A stretch of DNA of 64,000 nucleotides from DAHUXD01 sp963736455 (GTDB lineage Bacteria; Acidobacteriota; Thermoanaerobaculia; UBA5066; Gp7-AA6): NCBI GenBank assembly GCA_963736455.1, contig CAVTON010000002.1, positions 1 through 64,000 of the forward strand, read 5' to 3'. The notes beneath the pieces were generated by a model. The model ran no database searches. It was not told the DNA's origin and worked only from the letters and a program-made list of their open reading frames with translations. The stretch's first letter is position 1; every line of letters starts with the position of its first letter. The position numbers and the translations under genes were made by a program. Below are positions 26,558 to 34,424 of the stretch, one piece after another.

Positions 26558-27094
26558 CTACTCCGGCGGGAAGTGCGAGAGCAGCGTGTTGATCTCCCGG
26601 TTCAGCTCGCGGGCGACGGCGTCCGGGTTCGAGCCCTCCAGGCGTTCGATCTGTCCACGCCAGACGAGCTTGTGGTCGTGGTTGCGAATGTCCACGGTGA
26701 CTGTCCGCTCCTTCTCCCAGTCGGTCGCGACGACGGCCCCGGTCCACCACTCGTAGTTGCCGAATTCGTCGCGCTCGCTGACGCCGACGTCGCCCGTGTG
26801 GTATCCGACGAACATCGTGGCGTTGTTCGCGTTGACCTTGTCGTAGCCGCGATGCCGCAGGGCGGTGTCGATCGCCGAGCGGATGTGGCCGTCGAGAAAG
26901 GCGCCGTCGATGACCGCGTCCCCGTGCGGCACGTGGAAGGTCGGATCGTCGTACCAGGCCCAGTTCTTCATGGTCGCGAACGCGGCGCTGTGATCCCAGG
27001 CGTAGACGGGCTTGGGGTGCGTGCCCGCGCACGCGGCGGCGTAGAGCGCCGCGGCCGCGGTGCAGGCGGAGACGAATCGAATCATCCGGCTCAC
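26558..27094 (-). CDS. DUF4136 lipoprotein
   Basis: A 178-aa lipoprotein. The N-terminal hydrophobic stretch ends in YAAAC-AG, a lipobox with Cys at about 21. The mature part matches the DUF4136 pattern: YAWDHSAAF..KNWAWYDDP near the start, a central IRSAIDTALRHRGY (the ..I..eL..rGy motif) and YHTGDVGV, ending with the small C-terminal helix LLSHFPPE. Function is unknown; members are envelope proteins. GTG at 27094 overlaps the stop of the upstream paralogue (GTGA), so the pair is coupled; ATG at 27085 is an alternative start. It is clearly a duplicate of its neighbour. Confidence 0.85.
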   Translation of the reverse strand: MSRMIRFVSACTAAAALYAAACAGTHPKPVYAWDHSAAFATMKNWAWYDDPTFHVPHGDAVIDGAFLDGHIRSAIDTALRHRGYDKVNANNATMFVGYHTGDVGVSERDEFGNYEWWTGAVVATDWEKERTVTVDIRNHDHKLVWRGQIERLEGSNPDAVARELNREINTLLSHFPPE

Positions 27095-27645
27095 GGTTTC
27101 TCCCTGGTCGGCGGCGGGAACTCGTCGAGCAGCAGGGCGACCGCGCGGTCGATGTCCCGGCCGAGCGCTTCGGGATTCGAGCCGACGATCGCCGTCCGGG
27201 CGCCGCGCCAGACGAGCGCCTGGTGGGCGTCTCGCACGTCGAGGACGAGCGTGCCCTGCTTCTCGTATTTCGTCCCGTAGTAGCCGACGTATGTCCAGGA
27301 CCACCAGTTGTAGACGCCGTACTTGTCCTGGCTCAGGACGCCCGCGGCGTCCGTGTGGTACGCGACGTAGAAGCTCGCCTCGGGACCGTCGACCTTGCGA
27401 TAGCCCTTCTTCTGCAGCGCGGTGTCGACGGACTGACGGACGTTGCGGTCGATGAACTGGCCGTCCACGATGGAATTGCCCCGGGGCATCTTCCACGTCG
27501 GATCCTGGTACCAGGCGAAGGTCGTCAGGCCGGCGAAGCTCGTGGCGTGGTCGTAGGCGAAGTCCGGCGGAGGGTTCTTGTGCGCGCACGCCGGCGCGAG
27601 CGCCAGGAGCGCGAGCAGGGCGGCGTTTCGGAGGGCGGTTCGCAT
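27091..27645 (-). CDS. DUF4136 lipoprotein
   Basis: A 184-aa lipoprotein, first gene of the pair. The signal ends LALAPAC-AH, a good lipobox. DUF4136 features are FAYDHATSFAGLTTFAWYQDP, VRQSVDTALQKKGYRKV and SFYVAYHTDAAGV, then LLLDEFPPP. The insert NWWSWTYVGYYGTKYEKQG is the family's Trp/Tyr-rich loop. ATG at 27645 was taken because it begins the signal peptide. A -10-like TATCGT lies 21 nt upstream (27667-27672, minus strand). It is divergent from the DinB-like gene. Function is unknown; duplication of the gene and envelope location are the main facts. Confidence 0.85.
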   Translation of the reverse strand: MRTALRNAALLALLALAPACAHKNPPPDFAYDHATSFAGLTTFAWYQDPTWKMPRGNSIVDGQFIDRNVRQSVDTALQKKGYRKVDGPEASFYVAYHTDAAGVLSQDKYGVYNWWSWTYVGYYGTKYEKQGTLVLDVRDAHQALVWRGARTAIVGSNPEALGRDIDRAVALLLDEFPPPTREKP

Positions 27646-27738
27646 CGGTCGGAGCGTTCGGCGGCAACGATACATCAGGCGCGGATATATCCTTCCGGGA
27701 TCGCCCGGTGGCGGCGGACCGCGAGGAAGGGGCCGGAC

Positions 27739-28260
27739 ATGGCGAGCTTCACCGATCTCCTGGAGGAAGGGCTCGAATCGTGGGAGGGCACGCGTTCGGG
27801 CGTCGCGGACGAGCTCCGGAACCTCCCCGGGAAGGACCTGGAGTTTCGCCCTCACGCCGGGGCGCGCACCGTCGACGAGCTCGTCCGGCACATCGTCGAG
27901 TCGGGGCTCCTGATGTCGGGCGAGCTTTCGCGGCCGGACGGAGACTTCCGGCGCAAGTCCTACGAGGCGTTGTTGAAGGAGCATGGCCGGGGCCAGATGC
28001 CGAGGCGCGGGAAACGCTCGAAGCGGGAACTGCTCGCCGCCCTCTCCCGGACCCACCGGCAGGGCGACGCTCGCCTGCGCCGGGCCGGCGAGCTTCACAT
28101 GCTCCAGCACATACGCCGGTTCGACGGGAAGATGGGAACCCGGCTGGCCTGGATGCACCACGGGATCGCTCACGAGGAATATCATCGCGGCCAGCTCGCC
28201 CTGTGCGCGAGGCTGCTCGGCCGCGTGCCGGCGCTGACGCAGAGGATTTTCGGAAACTGA
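27739..28260 (+). CDS. DinB-like four-helix protein
   Basis: A 173-aa protein resembling the DinB/YfiT-like four-helix bundle family. Helices start with LLEEGLESWEGTRSGV; the candidate metal histidines are in VDELVRHIVE (about 55) and in HHGIAHEEYHRGQL near 146-155, the usual HxxxH arrangement. Members are putative metal-dependent transferases or hydrolases, and the exact reaction here is unknown. An AAGGGG ribosome-binding site precedes the ATG. A TATATC box at 27686-27691 may be its promoter. It ends 14 nt before the carbonic anhydrase gene, so the two could be one unit. Confidence 0.75.
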   Translation: MASFTDLLEEGLESWEGTRSGVADELRNLPGKDLEFRPHAGARTVDELVRHIVESGLLMSGELSRPDGDFRRKSYEALLKEHGRGQMPRRGKRSKRELLAALSRTHRQGDARLRRAGELHMLQHIRRFDGKMGTRLAWMHHGIAHEEYHRGQLALCARLLGRVPALTQRIFGN

Positions 28261-28274
28261 CGGGAGGAGGAAAC

Positions 28275-28946
28275 ATGCTTCGACGGACGGCTCTGGCGCT
28301 CTGTCTCGCAGGGATCGCGGCGGTATCGGTTGCCCAGGTTCAGACGAAGGACTCCCAGGCGGCGCTCACGCCGGGCAAATCGGTCGAGCTTCTCAAGGAG
28401 GGCAACGCGCGTTTCCTCGCCGGCAAGTCCAGGAAGCGCGACTACGCCGCCGACGTCAAGGCATCGGCCCCGGCGCAGTATCCCTTCGCGGCGGTCGTCA
28501 GCTGTATGGATTCCCGCGCGCCGATGGAGATCGTTCTCGACCAGGGTCTCGGCGACATGTTCAGCCTCCGGACGGCGGGCAACGTGATCGACACGGACTT
28601 TCTCGGCAGCCTCGAATATGCCGTCAAGGTGGTGAACGTCCGCCTGATCGCCGTCATCGGCCACACGCATTGCGGCGCGGTGCACGGGGCGATCGATGGC
28701 GCGGACTTCGGCAGCCTCACGGCGCTGCTGAAGAAGATCGCTCCGGCGATCGCGGCGTCGGGGCCGGGAAACGGCAAGGACGAGGCCTATGTCGACAAGG
28801 TCGCCCGGCAGAACGTGCGGCAGTCGATGCGCGAGATCCGCGAGAAGAGCGCGATCGTGCGCGACGCCCTCCAGTCCGGCAAGGTCGGCCTCGTGGGCGG
28901 CATGTACGACGTCGAAACGGGCAAGGTCGTTTTCATGGCGGACTGA
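28275..28946 (+). CDS. exported beta-carbonic anhydrase
   Basis: A 223-aa beta-class carbonic anhydrase (CO2 + H2O to bicarbonate + H+). Zinc ligands are Cys77 in SCMDSR, and His130 and Cys133 in GHTHCGAVHG; the Asp-Arg dyad is in MDSR. The N-terminal 21 residues (LALCLAGIAAVSVAQ) form a signal peptide, so it should work in the periplasm. An ideal GGAGGA ribosome-binding site lies 5-10 nt before the ATG. A strong terminator follows. Periplasmic forms usually serve CO2/bicarbonate uptake or pH control. Confidence 0.94.
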   Translation: MLRRTALALCLAGIAAVSVAQVQTKDSQAALTPGKSVELLKEGNARFLAGKSRKRDYAADVKASAPAQYPFAAVVSCMDSRAPMEIVLDQGLGDMFSLRTAGNVIDTDFLGSLEYAVKVVNVRLIAVIGHTHCGAVHGAIDGADFGSLTALLKKIAPAIAASGPGNGKDEAYVDKVARQNVRQSMREIREKSAIVRDALQSGKVGLVGGMYDVETGKVVFMAD

Positions 28947-30741
28947 GCGCCCTTCGACGGCACGGAGAGGGAGGCGGGCATCGCGCCCGCCTCTTTCGTT
29001 TACGAAGCCGGGCTTCTACTTCGCCTGCTCCGAGCCGCCGGCCACCTGCAGAGTCAGCCCGTCGTACTGGAAGAGAAACTCGTGGCCGGAGGCGCAGGAC
29101 TCGATGCCGACTCCCGGCTCGGCGTCCGCCGGGATCTCGGCCGTGACCGGCTGGCGGCATTCGGGGCACGTCACCTGCCAAAGGGTGGGAACGTCCTGGG
29201 CAATCATCGGCGCCTCCTTGATCCCCGGACCGTACGGCCGCGGTTTGAAGGGCGGTGGAAGACCGCGTGAGAACGGAGGGCCGTTCGCAGGGCGTCGCGA
29301 GGGAGCTGCCCCGGGGCGCCCAACGCGCACGTGCCGCAGACTCGCTCAGCCACGCAAGATCGGTGATGAACAATAGATCGCACAGGGCGTGGAAGACGAA
29401 GAGATGTCGGGCGAGATCTCCGAGCTCCTCACCGAGGATGGCGACCATGAACTCGACGCAGGCCATGAGAACCAGGAGAGCGAGGGACTGACGCACAAGC
29501 TGGCCTCGGTGCGAGGCGCGGTGGTATCCGATTCCCGCGAGGGCGAGGTTTCCGACGAATAACAGGCCCAGCCAGAACACGGCGCCCCGGGTGAGCTTCA
29601 AGCGAAGCGCACTCCACCAGGCGAAGTGCGTTGTCATGGCCCCGGGCGGCCTACCCTGCGCCTTCGCGAAGTTGCCGAGAACGAGTGGGCGAAGATGAAA
29701 CGCGGACTGTGCGCCGCGCCGAGCGAGGGAGACGAATCTTGCGGGATGCGAGACGTAGAATCTCAGCAGCGCCGCGTAGCTGAAGTCCCGGGTGAACTTC
29801 GCCGTGAAAACGGGATCGTGCAGAGGACTCTCAGGCCCATACGGGTTTCCGTTGATGTACCGGGCGAGGCTCGGATCGAGGCCGAGCTCCGCGAGGTCCC
29901 GCGAGGGATCGGGGGAATTCGCCAGCAGCTCCCGGAAGAGTGTGTTGTAGAGCGTCTGCGGGCGGAGCCAATCCGGCGTGCGGGCGTAGTACAGGACGGA
30001 GACGAGGCAGAGTCCGAAACCGAACCAGACCGCGGGTTGGCGCGACAAGCCCTTCCGTCGAAATCCAGCGAGGCGCAGACCCAGGATGGCAAGCAGAGGA
30101 CCCTGAACGCTCTCCTGGGGCTTGGCGCAGACGAAGAGGGCACTGAAGACGAAATAGAGGACGAGTAGCCACCCGTCCAATCGGTCACGCCGGATGGCAA
30201 CGCAGGCCGTCGCGACCGTAAGCATGAGGAAGAGGAAGGACGCGGCTTGACTGTAAAGCGAATTGAGCGGCGCCGCATAGCCGACGTCAGTGAAGACGAA
30301 AACGAGAAGTCCGCCGACGAGCCACTGACTAACCGGCGAGAGATCGCGACACGAGGCTACGATTCCGCCGATCGCGATGAGTAACAGGAGGATGTGGAGG
30401 CCCCCCAGCACGCGAAGGTCGAAGATGGGACGGGAGGAGACGACTCGGGCCGCGAGCACGGACACCGCGGCGACAGGCGTCTCCGAGCTGAGATACGAGC
30501 TGGGCCGCCAGGCAAAGCGGACGACCTTGAACTCGGGCAGCATCCAGGAGACGTAGTTGTCTTTGCCGCTGTCGGACAGGTAGTCCAGTCCGACCCATCC
30601 CATGACCCGGTCGAAGTCGCCGTTGTTGCCCAGGCCGACGATCGGTGGTACCAGAAGTTGGAGCGACAGGAGCGCCGCGGCGACAGTGACGGTCGCTGCC
30701 ACGACCAGAGAGTTCGGAGGCGGGACCTCCTGCTTATCCAC
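28933..30741 (-). CDS. polytopic membrane protein lacking a normal 3' end
   Basis: From a GTG at 30741, residues 1-465 form an integral membrane protein with about 10 helices (LLSLQLLVPPIVGL, ILLLLIAIGGIVA, LLVLYFVFSALFV, VFWLGLLFVGNLALAGI and others). Conserved-looking words are GLGNNGDFDRVMGW just after helix 1 and LARHLFVFHALCDLLF at the end. It resembles WsfD-like glycan/hexose transferase membrane proteins, a weak assignment. After residue 465 (about 29347) the frame runs on for ~135 Arg/Pro-rich residues, through the zinc-ribbon gene and the terminator, with no sign of being protein. The true stop has probably been lost by frameshift or truncation. The base composition is slightly less GC-rich than its neighbours. 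Confidence 0.6.
   Translation of the reverse strand: MDKQEVPPPNSLVVAATVTVAAALLSLQLLVPPIVGLGNNGDFDRVMGWVGLDYLSDSGKDNYVSWMLPEFKVVRFAWRPSSYLSSETPVAAVSVLAARVVSSRPIFDLRVLGGLHILLLLIAIGGIVASCRDLSPVSQWLVGGLLVFVFTDVGYAAPLNSLYSQAASFLFLMLTVATACVAIRRDRLDGWLLVLYFVFSALFVCAKPQESVQGPLLAILGLRLAGFRRKGLSRQPAVWFGFGLCLVSVLYYARTPDWLRPQTLYNTLFRELLANSPDPSRDLAELGLDPSLARYINGNPYGPESPLHDPVFTAKFTRDFSYAALLRFYVSHPARFVSLARRGAQSAFHLRPLVLGNFAKAQGRPPGAMTTHFAWWSALRLKLTRGAVFWLGLLFVGNLALAGIGYHRASHRGQLVRQSLALLVLMACVEFMVAILGEELGDLARHLFVFHALCDLLFITDLAWLSESAARARWAPRGSSLATPCERPSVLTRSSTALQTAAVRSGDQGGADDCPGRSHPLAGDVPRMPPAGHGRDPGGRRAGSRHRVLRLRPRVSLPVRRADSAGGRRLGAGEVEARLRKRKRRARCPPPSPCRRRALSPP
28971..29001 (+). terminator. rho-independent terminator after carbonic anhydrase
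   Basis: A perfect 9-bp stem GAGGCGGGC (28971-28979) / GCCCGCCTC (28985-28993) with a 5-nt loop, followed by TTTCGTTT. It is the clearest terminator in the window. Confidence 0.85.
29016..29207 (-). CDS. small zinc-ribbon protein
   Basis: A 63-aa protein with WQVTCPECRQPVTAEIP near the N-terminus and CASGHEFLF later, a probable zinc ribbon with CxxC plus C..H. The ATG at 29207 has an AAGGAG ribosome-binding site 7 nt upstream, which decides the start. It resembles the other small zinc-ribbon proteins in this window (32846-34673) in having a Trp shortly before the first Cys. It overlaps the degenerate 3' end of the membrane-protein frame on the same strand. Function unknown. Confidence 0.65.
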   Translation of the reverse strand: MIAQDVPTLWQVTCPECRQPVTAEIPADAEPGVGIESCASGHEFLFQYDGLTLQVAGGSEQAK

Positions 30742-30750
30742 GCGAAGCGG

Positions 30751-30756
30751 AGTGTA
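30751..30756 (-). promoter_or_regulatory. -10-like hexamer TACACT of membrane-protein gene
   Basis: On the minus strand TACACT ends 9 nt before the GTG at 30741; no ribosome-binding site lies between. Confidence 0.4.
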
Positions 30757-30904
30757 GGCGGTCGCCGCTTCTCACGCCAAGGGCCGGTCTTCGTCGCCAA
30801 CAAGGCGCCGCGAGCGGACGTAACCCGTGCGGCTCGAGGGACTCCGATCCTGAGCCTCTTTGCCAGAGCGGCAAGTGGGTTATCTTCAGGACGACCAGTT
30901 TCGC

Positions 30905-30981
30905 GGGCCGTTAGCTCAGCTGGTTAGAGCATCGGCCTTTTAAGCCGGTGGTCCTGGGTTCGAGTCCCAGACGGCCCACCA
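30905..30981 (+). tRNA. tRNA-Lys (anticodon UUU)
   Basis: The 77-nt cloverleaf has acceptor arms GGGCCGT/ACGGCCC, D-loop GCTCAGCTGGTTAGAGC, anticodon loop CTTTTAA (anticodon TTT) closed by TCGGC/GCCGG, TPsiC arm CTGGGTTCGAGTCCCAG and an encoded CCA end. Confidence 0.97.
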
Positions 30982-31285
30982 GTTCGACTCTGCCAAGGAT
31001 CATGCCGGATGTTCACGTTCGCCAATGCTGGCGAGCGTTCCGAGCCACCGGCCGCCTCCGGTGAGGCTGGCAGATTTTGCAAGGAACCTCGCACTTTTTC
31101 GAAGCTGAATTCGCAGCCGGGGTGCTCCGGCGATCGAGAGCCGGCCATGCCAGCGACTGCCCCCCGAGGTCCCCTCGAAGGCGCGAGGGGACTGATGCTT
31201 CTGTCCCGAGGCCCACTTGATGCCCTCGGCATATGCTCGCGCTCGCAGTTCCCCAAAACCGCTCCAATTGAAAGGAACGAATCCC
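30982..31285 (+). other. intergenic stretch with no gene seen
   Basis: This 304-nt stretch between tRNA-Lys and the SLH protein gene holds open frames on both strands, but none has protein-like composition or a ribosome-binding site. No copy of the tRNA 3' end (attachment-site remnant) was found in it. It presumably carries the promoter of the SLH gene. Confidence 0.5.
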
Positions 31286-32065
31286 ATGAGAAGCAGGACG
31301 GTGGCCTTGCTGAGCTTCTTCGTTTCCTGTCTGCCAGCGAGCGCCGTTGCGCAGGTCACCCCTTCTTTCGGGACCTCCACCACGGTTTACCAGCGCATTC
31401 CCGGTTCAGACTTCGTACCAGCGAACACTTCGGATGCGGTGAAGGAGAGCTGCACGTCGGGCACGGCAGGATACACGGATTGGAGTCCGGCCAATGGCTC
31501 CTTCACCTACCTCCTGCATGCCGCCGGACTCGGTGGGCCCTGCAATAACTTCACGACCAGCCCGCGGCTGCCCGGAGGGTCGTTGTTGACCTATGTCGAG
31601 CTTGATAGCTGTGAGAGCAACCCGGTGGGTCAGCACGTTTCCCTGGACGTTTACGTCTGCGACCGTCTCGGGGTCTGCAATCCAACCCCTCTGGCTTCGC
31701 TTAGCTCCGCCAGCAATGTCTCGCAATGCGACGGCGTCAGCGCAGCCCTGAGCTACACGGTTGACAACAAGCTGGGTCAGCTCTTGCTCAACGTCCACAT
31801 TGATGACCGCGTCGGACCTATCGAAACGCAAGGCCTCGCGGGAGTCGTTCTGGGTTACACGCTTCAAGTTAGTCCAGCTCCAGCGATAGCGACGTTCAAC
31901 GATGTACCTACCAGCCATCCGCAGTTTCAGTTCATCGAGGCGCTGGCGGCAGCGGGCATCACCGCGGGGTGCGGCGGAGGGAACTACTGCCCTGACAACC
32001 CGCTCACCCGCGGGCAAATGGCCGTTTTTCTCGCGAAGGCTCTCGGGCTGAACTGGTCCCAGTAG
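31286..32065 (+). CDS. secreted protein with C-terminal SLH domain
   Basis: A 259-aa exported protein. The signal peptide is VALLSFFVSCLPASAVAQ (about 5-22). A cysteine-containing beta-rich domain follows (about 25-200), with SCTSGTAGYTDW, LDSCESNPVGQ and VYVCDRLGVC. The C-terminus is one S-layer homology repeat: FNDVPTSHPQFQFIEAL, GITAGCGGGNYCPDN, TRGQMAVFLAKALGL. SLH repeats tether proteins to the cell surface; the paired cysteines in GCGGGNYC are a special variant. AAGGA precedes the ATG. Only one SLH repeat is present, where two or three would be usual. Confidence 0.8.
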   Translation: MRSRTVALLSFFVSCLPASAVAQVTPSFGTSTTVYQRIPGSDFVPANTSDAVKESCTSGTAGYTDWSPANGSFTYLLHAAGLGGPCNNFTTSPRLPGGSLLTYVELDSCESNPVGQHVSLDVYVCDRLGVCNPTPLASLSSASNVSQCDGVSAALSYTVDNKLGQLLLNVHIDDRVGPIETQGLAGVVLGYTLQVSPAPAIATFNDVPTSHPQFQFIEALAAAGITAGCGGGNYCPDNPLTRGQMAVFLAKALGLNWSQ

Positions 32066-32108
32066 CGCAACGTTCGGTCAGGCTCCACGAGGTGTCAACA
32101 ACTGGACC

Positions 32109-32795
32109 GTGACGGGCGGGACCCTCGACTCGGGCCAGGGGACCAGCGCGATTACGTTCACCTCGGGACCCGCGGGGACTCACATGATGATTTCCGTCGA
32201 CCAGTCCAACGGGACATGCCTCGGATCCGACCAGCAAACCGCCGAAGCGGACTTTGTGGACGTTCCGCCTTCAGACCCGTTTCATGACTACATCTGCACC
32301 ATCGCGCGCGACCAGATCACGGCCGGGTGCGGAAGCGGAGACTACTGCCGTGGCAGCGCGGTCACCCGGGCGCAGATGGCCGTCTTTCTCCTCAAGGGGA
32401 CGTTTGGGATCAACTTCGTTCCGGCGAGGTGTACGGGTGTCTTCGCCGACGTCCCCTGCCCGAGCCTTTTTGCCGACTGGGTCGAACAGCTCGCGAATCA
32501 GCTCATCACGAGCGGCTGTGGCAACGGCGACTACTGTCCGGACGCTCCCGTCACGCGCCGGTAGATGGCGGTCCTTCTTCTGAAGGCGAGTGTGAGCAAC
32601 GCGTACACGCCGCCTCCGGCCGTCGGCATTTTCGGCGACGTTCCCGCGAGCGACCCGTTCGCTCCCTGGATCGAGGATCTGTACCACCGTGGCATCACGG
32701 GAGGTTGCCAGGTGTCGCCTCTGCTCTATTGTCCCGACAACCCGAACACTCGAGGGCAGATGGCGGTCTTCCTCACCAAGACGTTCGGTCTGTAG
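32109..32795 (+). pseudogene. SLH-repeat protein remnant, 5'-truncated and with in-frame TAG
   Basis: An open stretch from 32052 encodes the end of an Ig-like domain (NNWTVTGGTLDSGQGTSAIT) and three SLH repeats with the cysteine-type core (GCGSGDYCRG, GCGNGDYCPD, GGCQVSPLLYCPD). It has no signal peptide or proper start; the first usable codon is the GTG at 32109. In repeat 2 the conserved Gln of TRxQMAVxL is replaced by TAG (32562-32564), a one-base CAG-to-TAG change. The same frame continues to the end of repeat 3. So it is a fragment of a larger surface protein, split into 151- and 76-codon pieces. It lies 44 nt after the intact SLH gene. Confidence 0.8.
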
Positions 32796-32845
32796 GGCGC
32801 AGAGAGGCCTGGCCTGGTCCTCGTCCAGGCACTCCGTTCACTCGA

Positions 32846-33124
32846 TCAGAGCCAGACGATGCCGACGATCGTCCGCATCTCGCCGGGCCGCTTGAGCGGA
32901 AAGAACACGGAGGCTTCGTGTCGTTCCCCGCAATTCGGGCAATTCACTTCGACGATCCTCCCGGCCTCGGCTTCCGGATCGAGCATCGTCTCGTGTCTCA
33001 CGCCGCAATCGGGACAGGTCCATTCCAGATCCGGTCTCGAGCTTGCGTCGACCCTCCGCGATGGGCCCGGCCACCCGTGGAACAAGCGGCCCAACCGCAC
33101 CCAGAGGCGGCGCGTCAATTTCAC
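32846..33124 (-). CDS. zinc-ribbon protein, third gene of a zinc-ribbon operon
   Basis: A 92-aa protein. A basic N-terminus (LTRRLWVRLGRLFHGW) precedes a zinc ribbon, EWTCPDCGVRH ... VNCPNCGERHEA, with two CxxC pairs 19 residues apart. The GTG at 33124 overlaps the upstream stop as GTGA, which sets the start (the frame is open further). It is the last of three coupled genes, each with a ribbon of the form EWTCxxC. Zinc ribbons commonly bind nucleic acid or protein; nothing more specific is visible. Confidence 0.7.
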   Translation of the reverse strand: MKLTRRLWVRLGRLFHGWPGPSRRVDASSRPDLEWTCPDCGVRHETMLDPEAEAGRIVEVNCPNCGERHEASVFFPLKRPGEMRTIVGIVWL

Positions 33125-33666
33125 TTGATACCCCTTTCCCGGCTCATCGGAGCTCGCAGATTCGCCGACGATCCGCGAATCTCCCCGGTCCGGGCGGCGG
33201 CCGGAGGGGCCGATGCGGAGGTCATCGGCGGCAGGTGCGAGGCCGTCGTGATCCGGGTGATCGTTCCGCACCGGCACGCGCGCGAATAGGTCTCGCCGAC
33301 GCTGGCGCCGACGTGTTCGCGATTGAGAACCGAGCACTTCTCGCAGGTCCACTCGACCGACCGGATCTGCGAGCCGTTGAAGCCGCGCCAGAACTTCAGG
33401 AGCTGGTCGGGGCCGGACCAGCCCTCGTGAACGGTGACCTGTCCGCCGTCGGTCTGCAGCGCCTTGCGGATCGCGGCGAGCTCGTTGGCCGAGTGCAGGT
33501 CGTAGTGTCCGAGCCGTCCACGCAGGGCGACGTCGGTGAGGACCCCGACCTGGCGCCGCGGCCCCACTCCGCTGGGATCATCGATCGTGAGGAGAACGAG
33601 CGCCGGTGTTTCGTCCACCTTCGCGAGGCGCTTGAATTTCAGGGCGAAGATCTGCTGCGTCGTCAT
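33121..33666 (-). CDS. hypothetical protein with C-terminal zinc ribbon
   Basis: A 181-aa protein. The N-terminal ~110 residues (MTTQQIFALKFKRLAKVDETPALVL...) form an unrecognised alpha/beta domain. Then comes EWTCEKCSVLNREHV ... YSRACRCGTITRI, a zinc ribbon with CxxC and CxC. The last ~30 residues are Pro/Ala/Ser-rich and probably disordered. The ATG at 33666 overlaps the upstream stop (ATGA), and its own stop overlaps the next start (GTGA). It is the middle gene of a three-gene operon and shares the EWTCxxC hallmark with both neighbours. Confidence 0.7.
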   Translation of the reverse strand: MTTQQIFALKFKRLAKVDETPALVLLTIDDPSGVGPRRQVGVLTDVALRGRLGHYDLHSANELAAIRKALQTDGGQVTVHEGWSGPDQLLKFWRGFNGSQIRSVEWTCEKCSVLNREHVGASVGETYSRACRCGTITRITTASHLPPMTSASAPPAAARTGEIRGSSANLRAPMSRERGIK

Positions 33667-34178
33667 GGCTGCGCGACCGGGACGTCGGCGGAGCTCAGGA
33701 ACGCCTCGGCGAAGTCGCGCGACGCGGTTCGGAGACCCGTCGCCGCCGCCTGCCGGCCCGCGCTCGAAGCCGCGCCGCCGCCGGAACCCGTGAGGTCCGG
33801 GAGGGCCGGGTTGTCGAGCTCCAGGACGAGGTCCTCCAGCCACAGCACGACGAGCCGGGAGACGTCGGTGCCCAGCGCCGCTCCGTCATCGTCGGGGTTG
33901 CGCTGGTTTCCGAGAATCCATTCGAGGTGACCGAACGACTGAGCGTATGGAGGCGGTTCCGAGGGAATCAGGTCCCGCGCCGTGCTGTATCGCTCGCGGA
34001 GACGGGCGACGACCTCGCGTCGGCGGGAGTCATCCTCGGGCGGCCGCGCGGGAAGGGCCTCCGGCTTTGCGCCGAACGCCTCTGCGCAAAACTCGCACCA
34101 CATCGTCCCGTCCGCGTCGCCGGCCGTGCGGCGCCGTCCGCAATGGCGACACGTCCACTCGCGATGGGCGGTCTTCAT
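33663..34178 (-). CDS. hypothetical protein with N-terminal zinc ribbon
   Basis: A 171-aa protein, first gene of the zinc-ribbon operon. The ribbon is at the very N-terminus: EWTCRHCGRRR (about 6-16) and MWCEFCAEAFG (about 24-34). A basic/helical stretch follows (RRREVVARLRERYSTARDL), then an acidic part with LVVLWLEDLVLELDNPALPDL. ATG at 34178 was chosen because upstream in-frame sequence is Arg/Pro-rich nonsense. The divergent zinc-ribbon gene at 34425 starts 246 nt away. Function unknown. Confidence 0.7.
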   Translation of the reverse strand: MKTAHREWTCRHCGRRRTAGDADGTMWCEFCAEAFGAKPEALPARPPEDDSRRREVVARLRERYSTARDLIPSEPPPYAQSFGHLEWILGNQRNPDDDGAALGTDVSRLVVLWLEDLVLELDNPALPDLTGSGGGAASSAGRQAAATGLRTASRDFAEAFLSSADVPVAQP

Positions 34179-34424
34179 TGGGGCACCCTGCTTTCTCGCC
34201 GAAACGGCCGGCGACGAGCAGTCGCGAGATTGCAGACCTTTCGTCGGAGGAGGAAATCGGAGAACCGCATCGTACCACGGGCCCTGGTCGTGGTCCTCGC
34301 GCGCTTGTGGCCGGCGGCGTCCGGACGGGGTAGAGTGGTCGTGCCGATTCTTCCGCGACGGACCGGCTCCATTCGCAATCGAGTGACCGCCGCCGGTTTC
34401 GGCGAAGGAGTGCGGGGTCAGTCT

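Noticed and set aside
30905..31285. tRNA-Lys as an integration site
   Set aside because: No integrase gene and no direct repeat of the tRNA 3' end were found in the window.
31009..31548. 179-codon frame between tRNA-Lys and the SLH gene
   Set aside because: It overlaps the SLH gene in another frame and has neither a ribosome-binding site nor protein-like composition.
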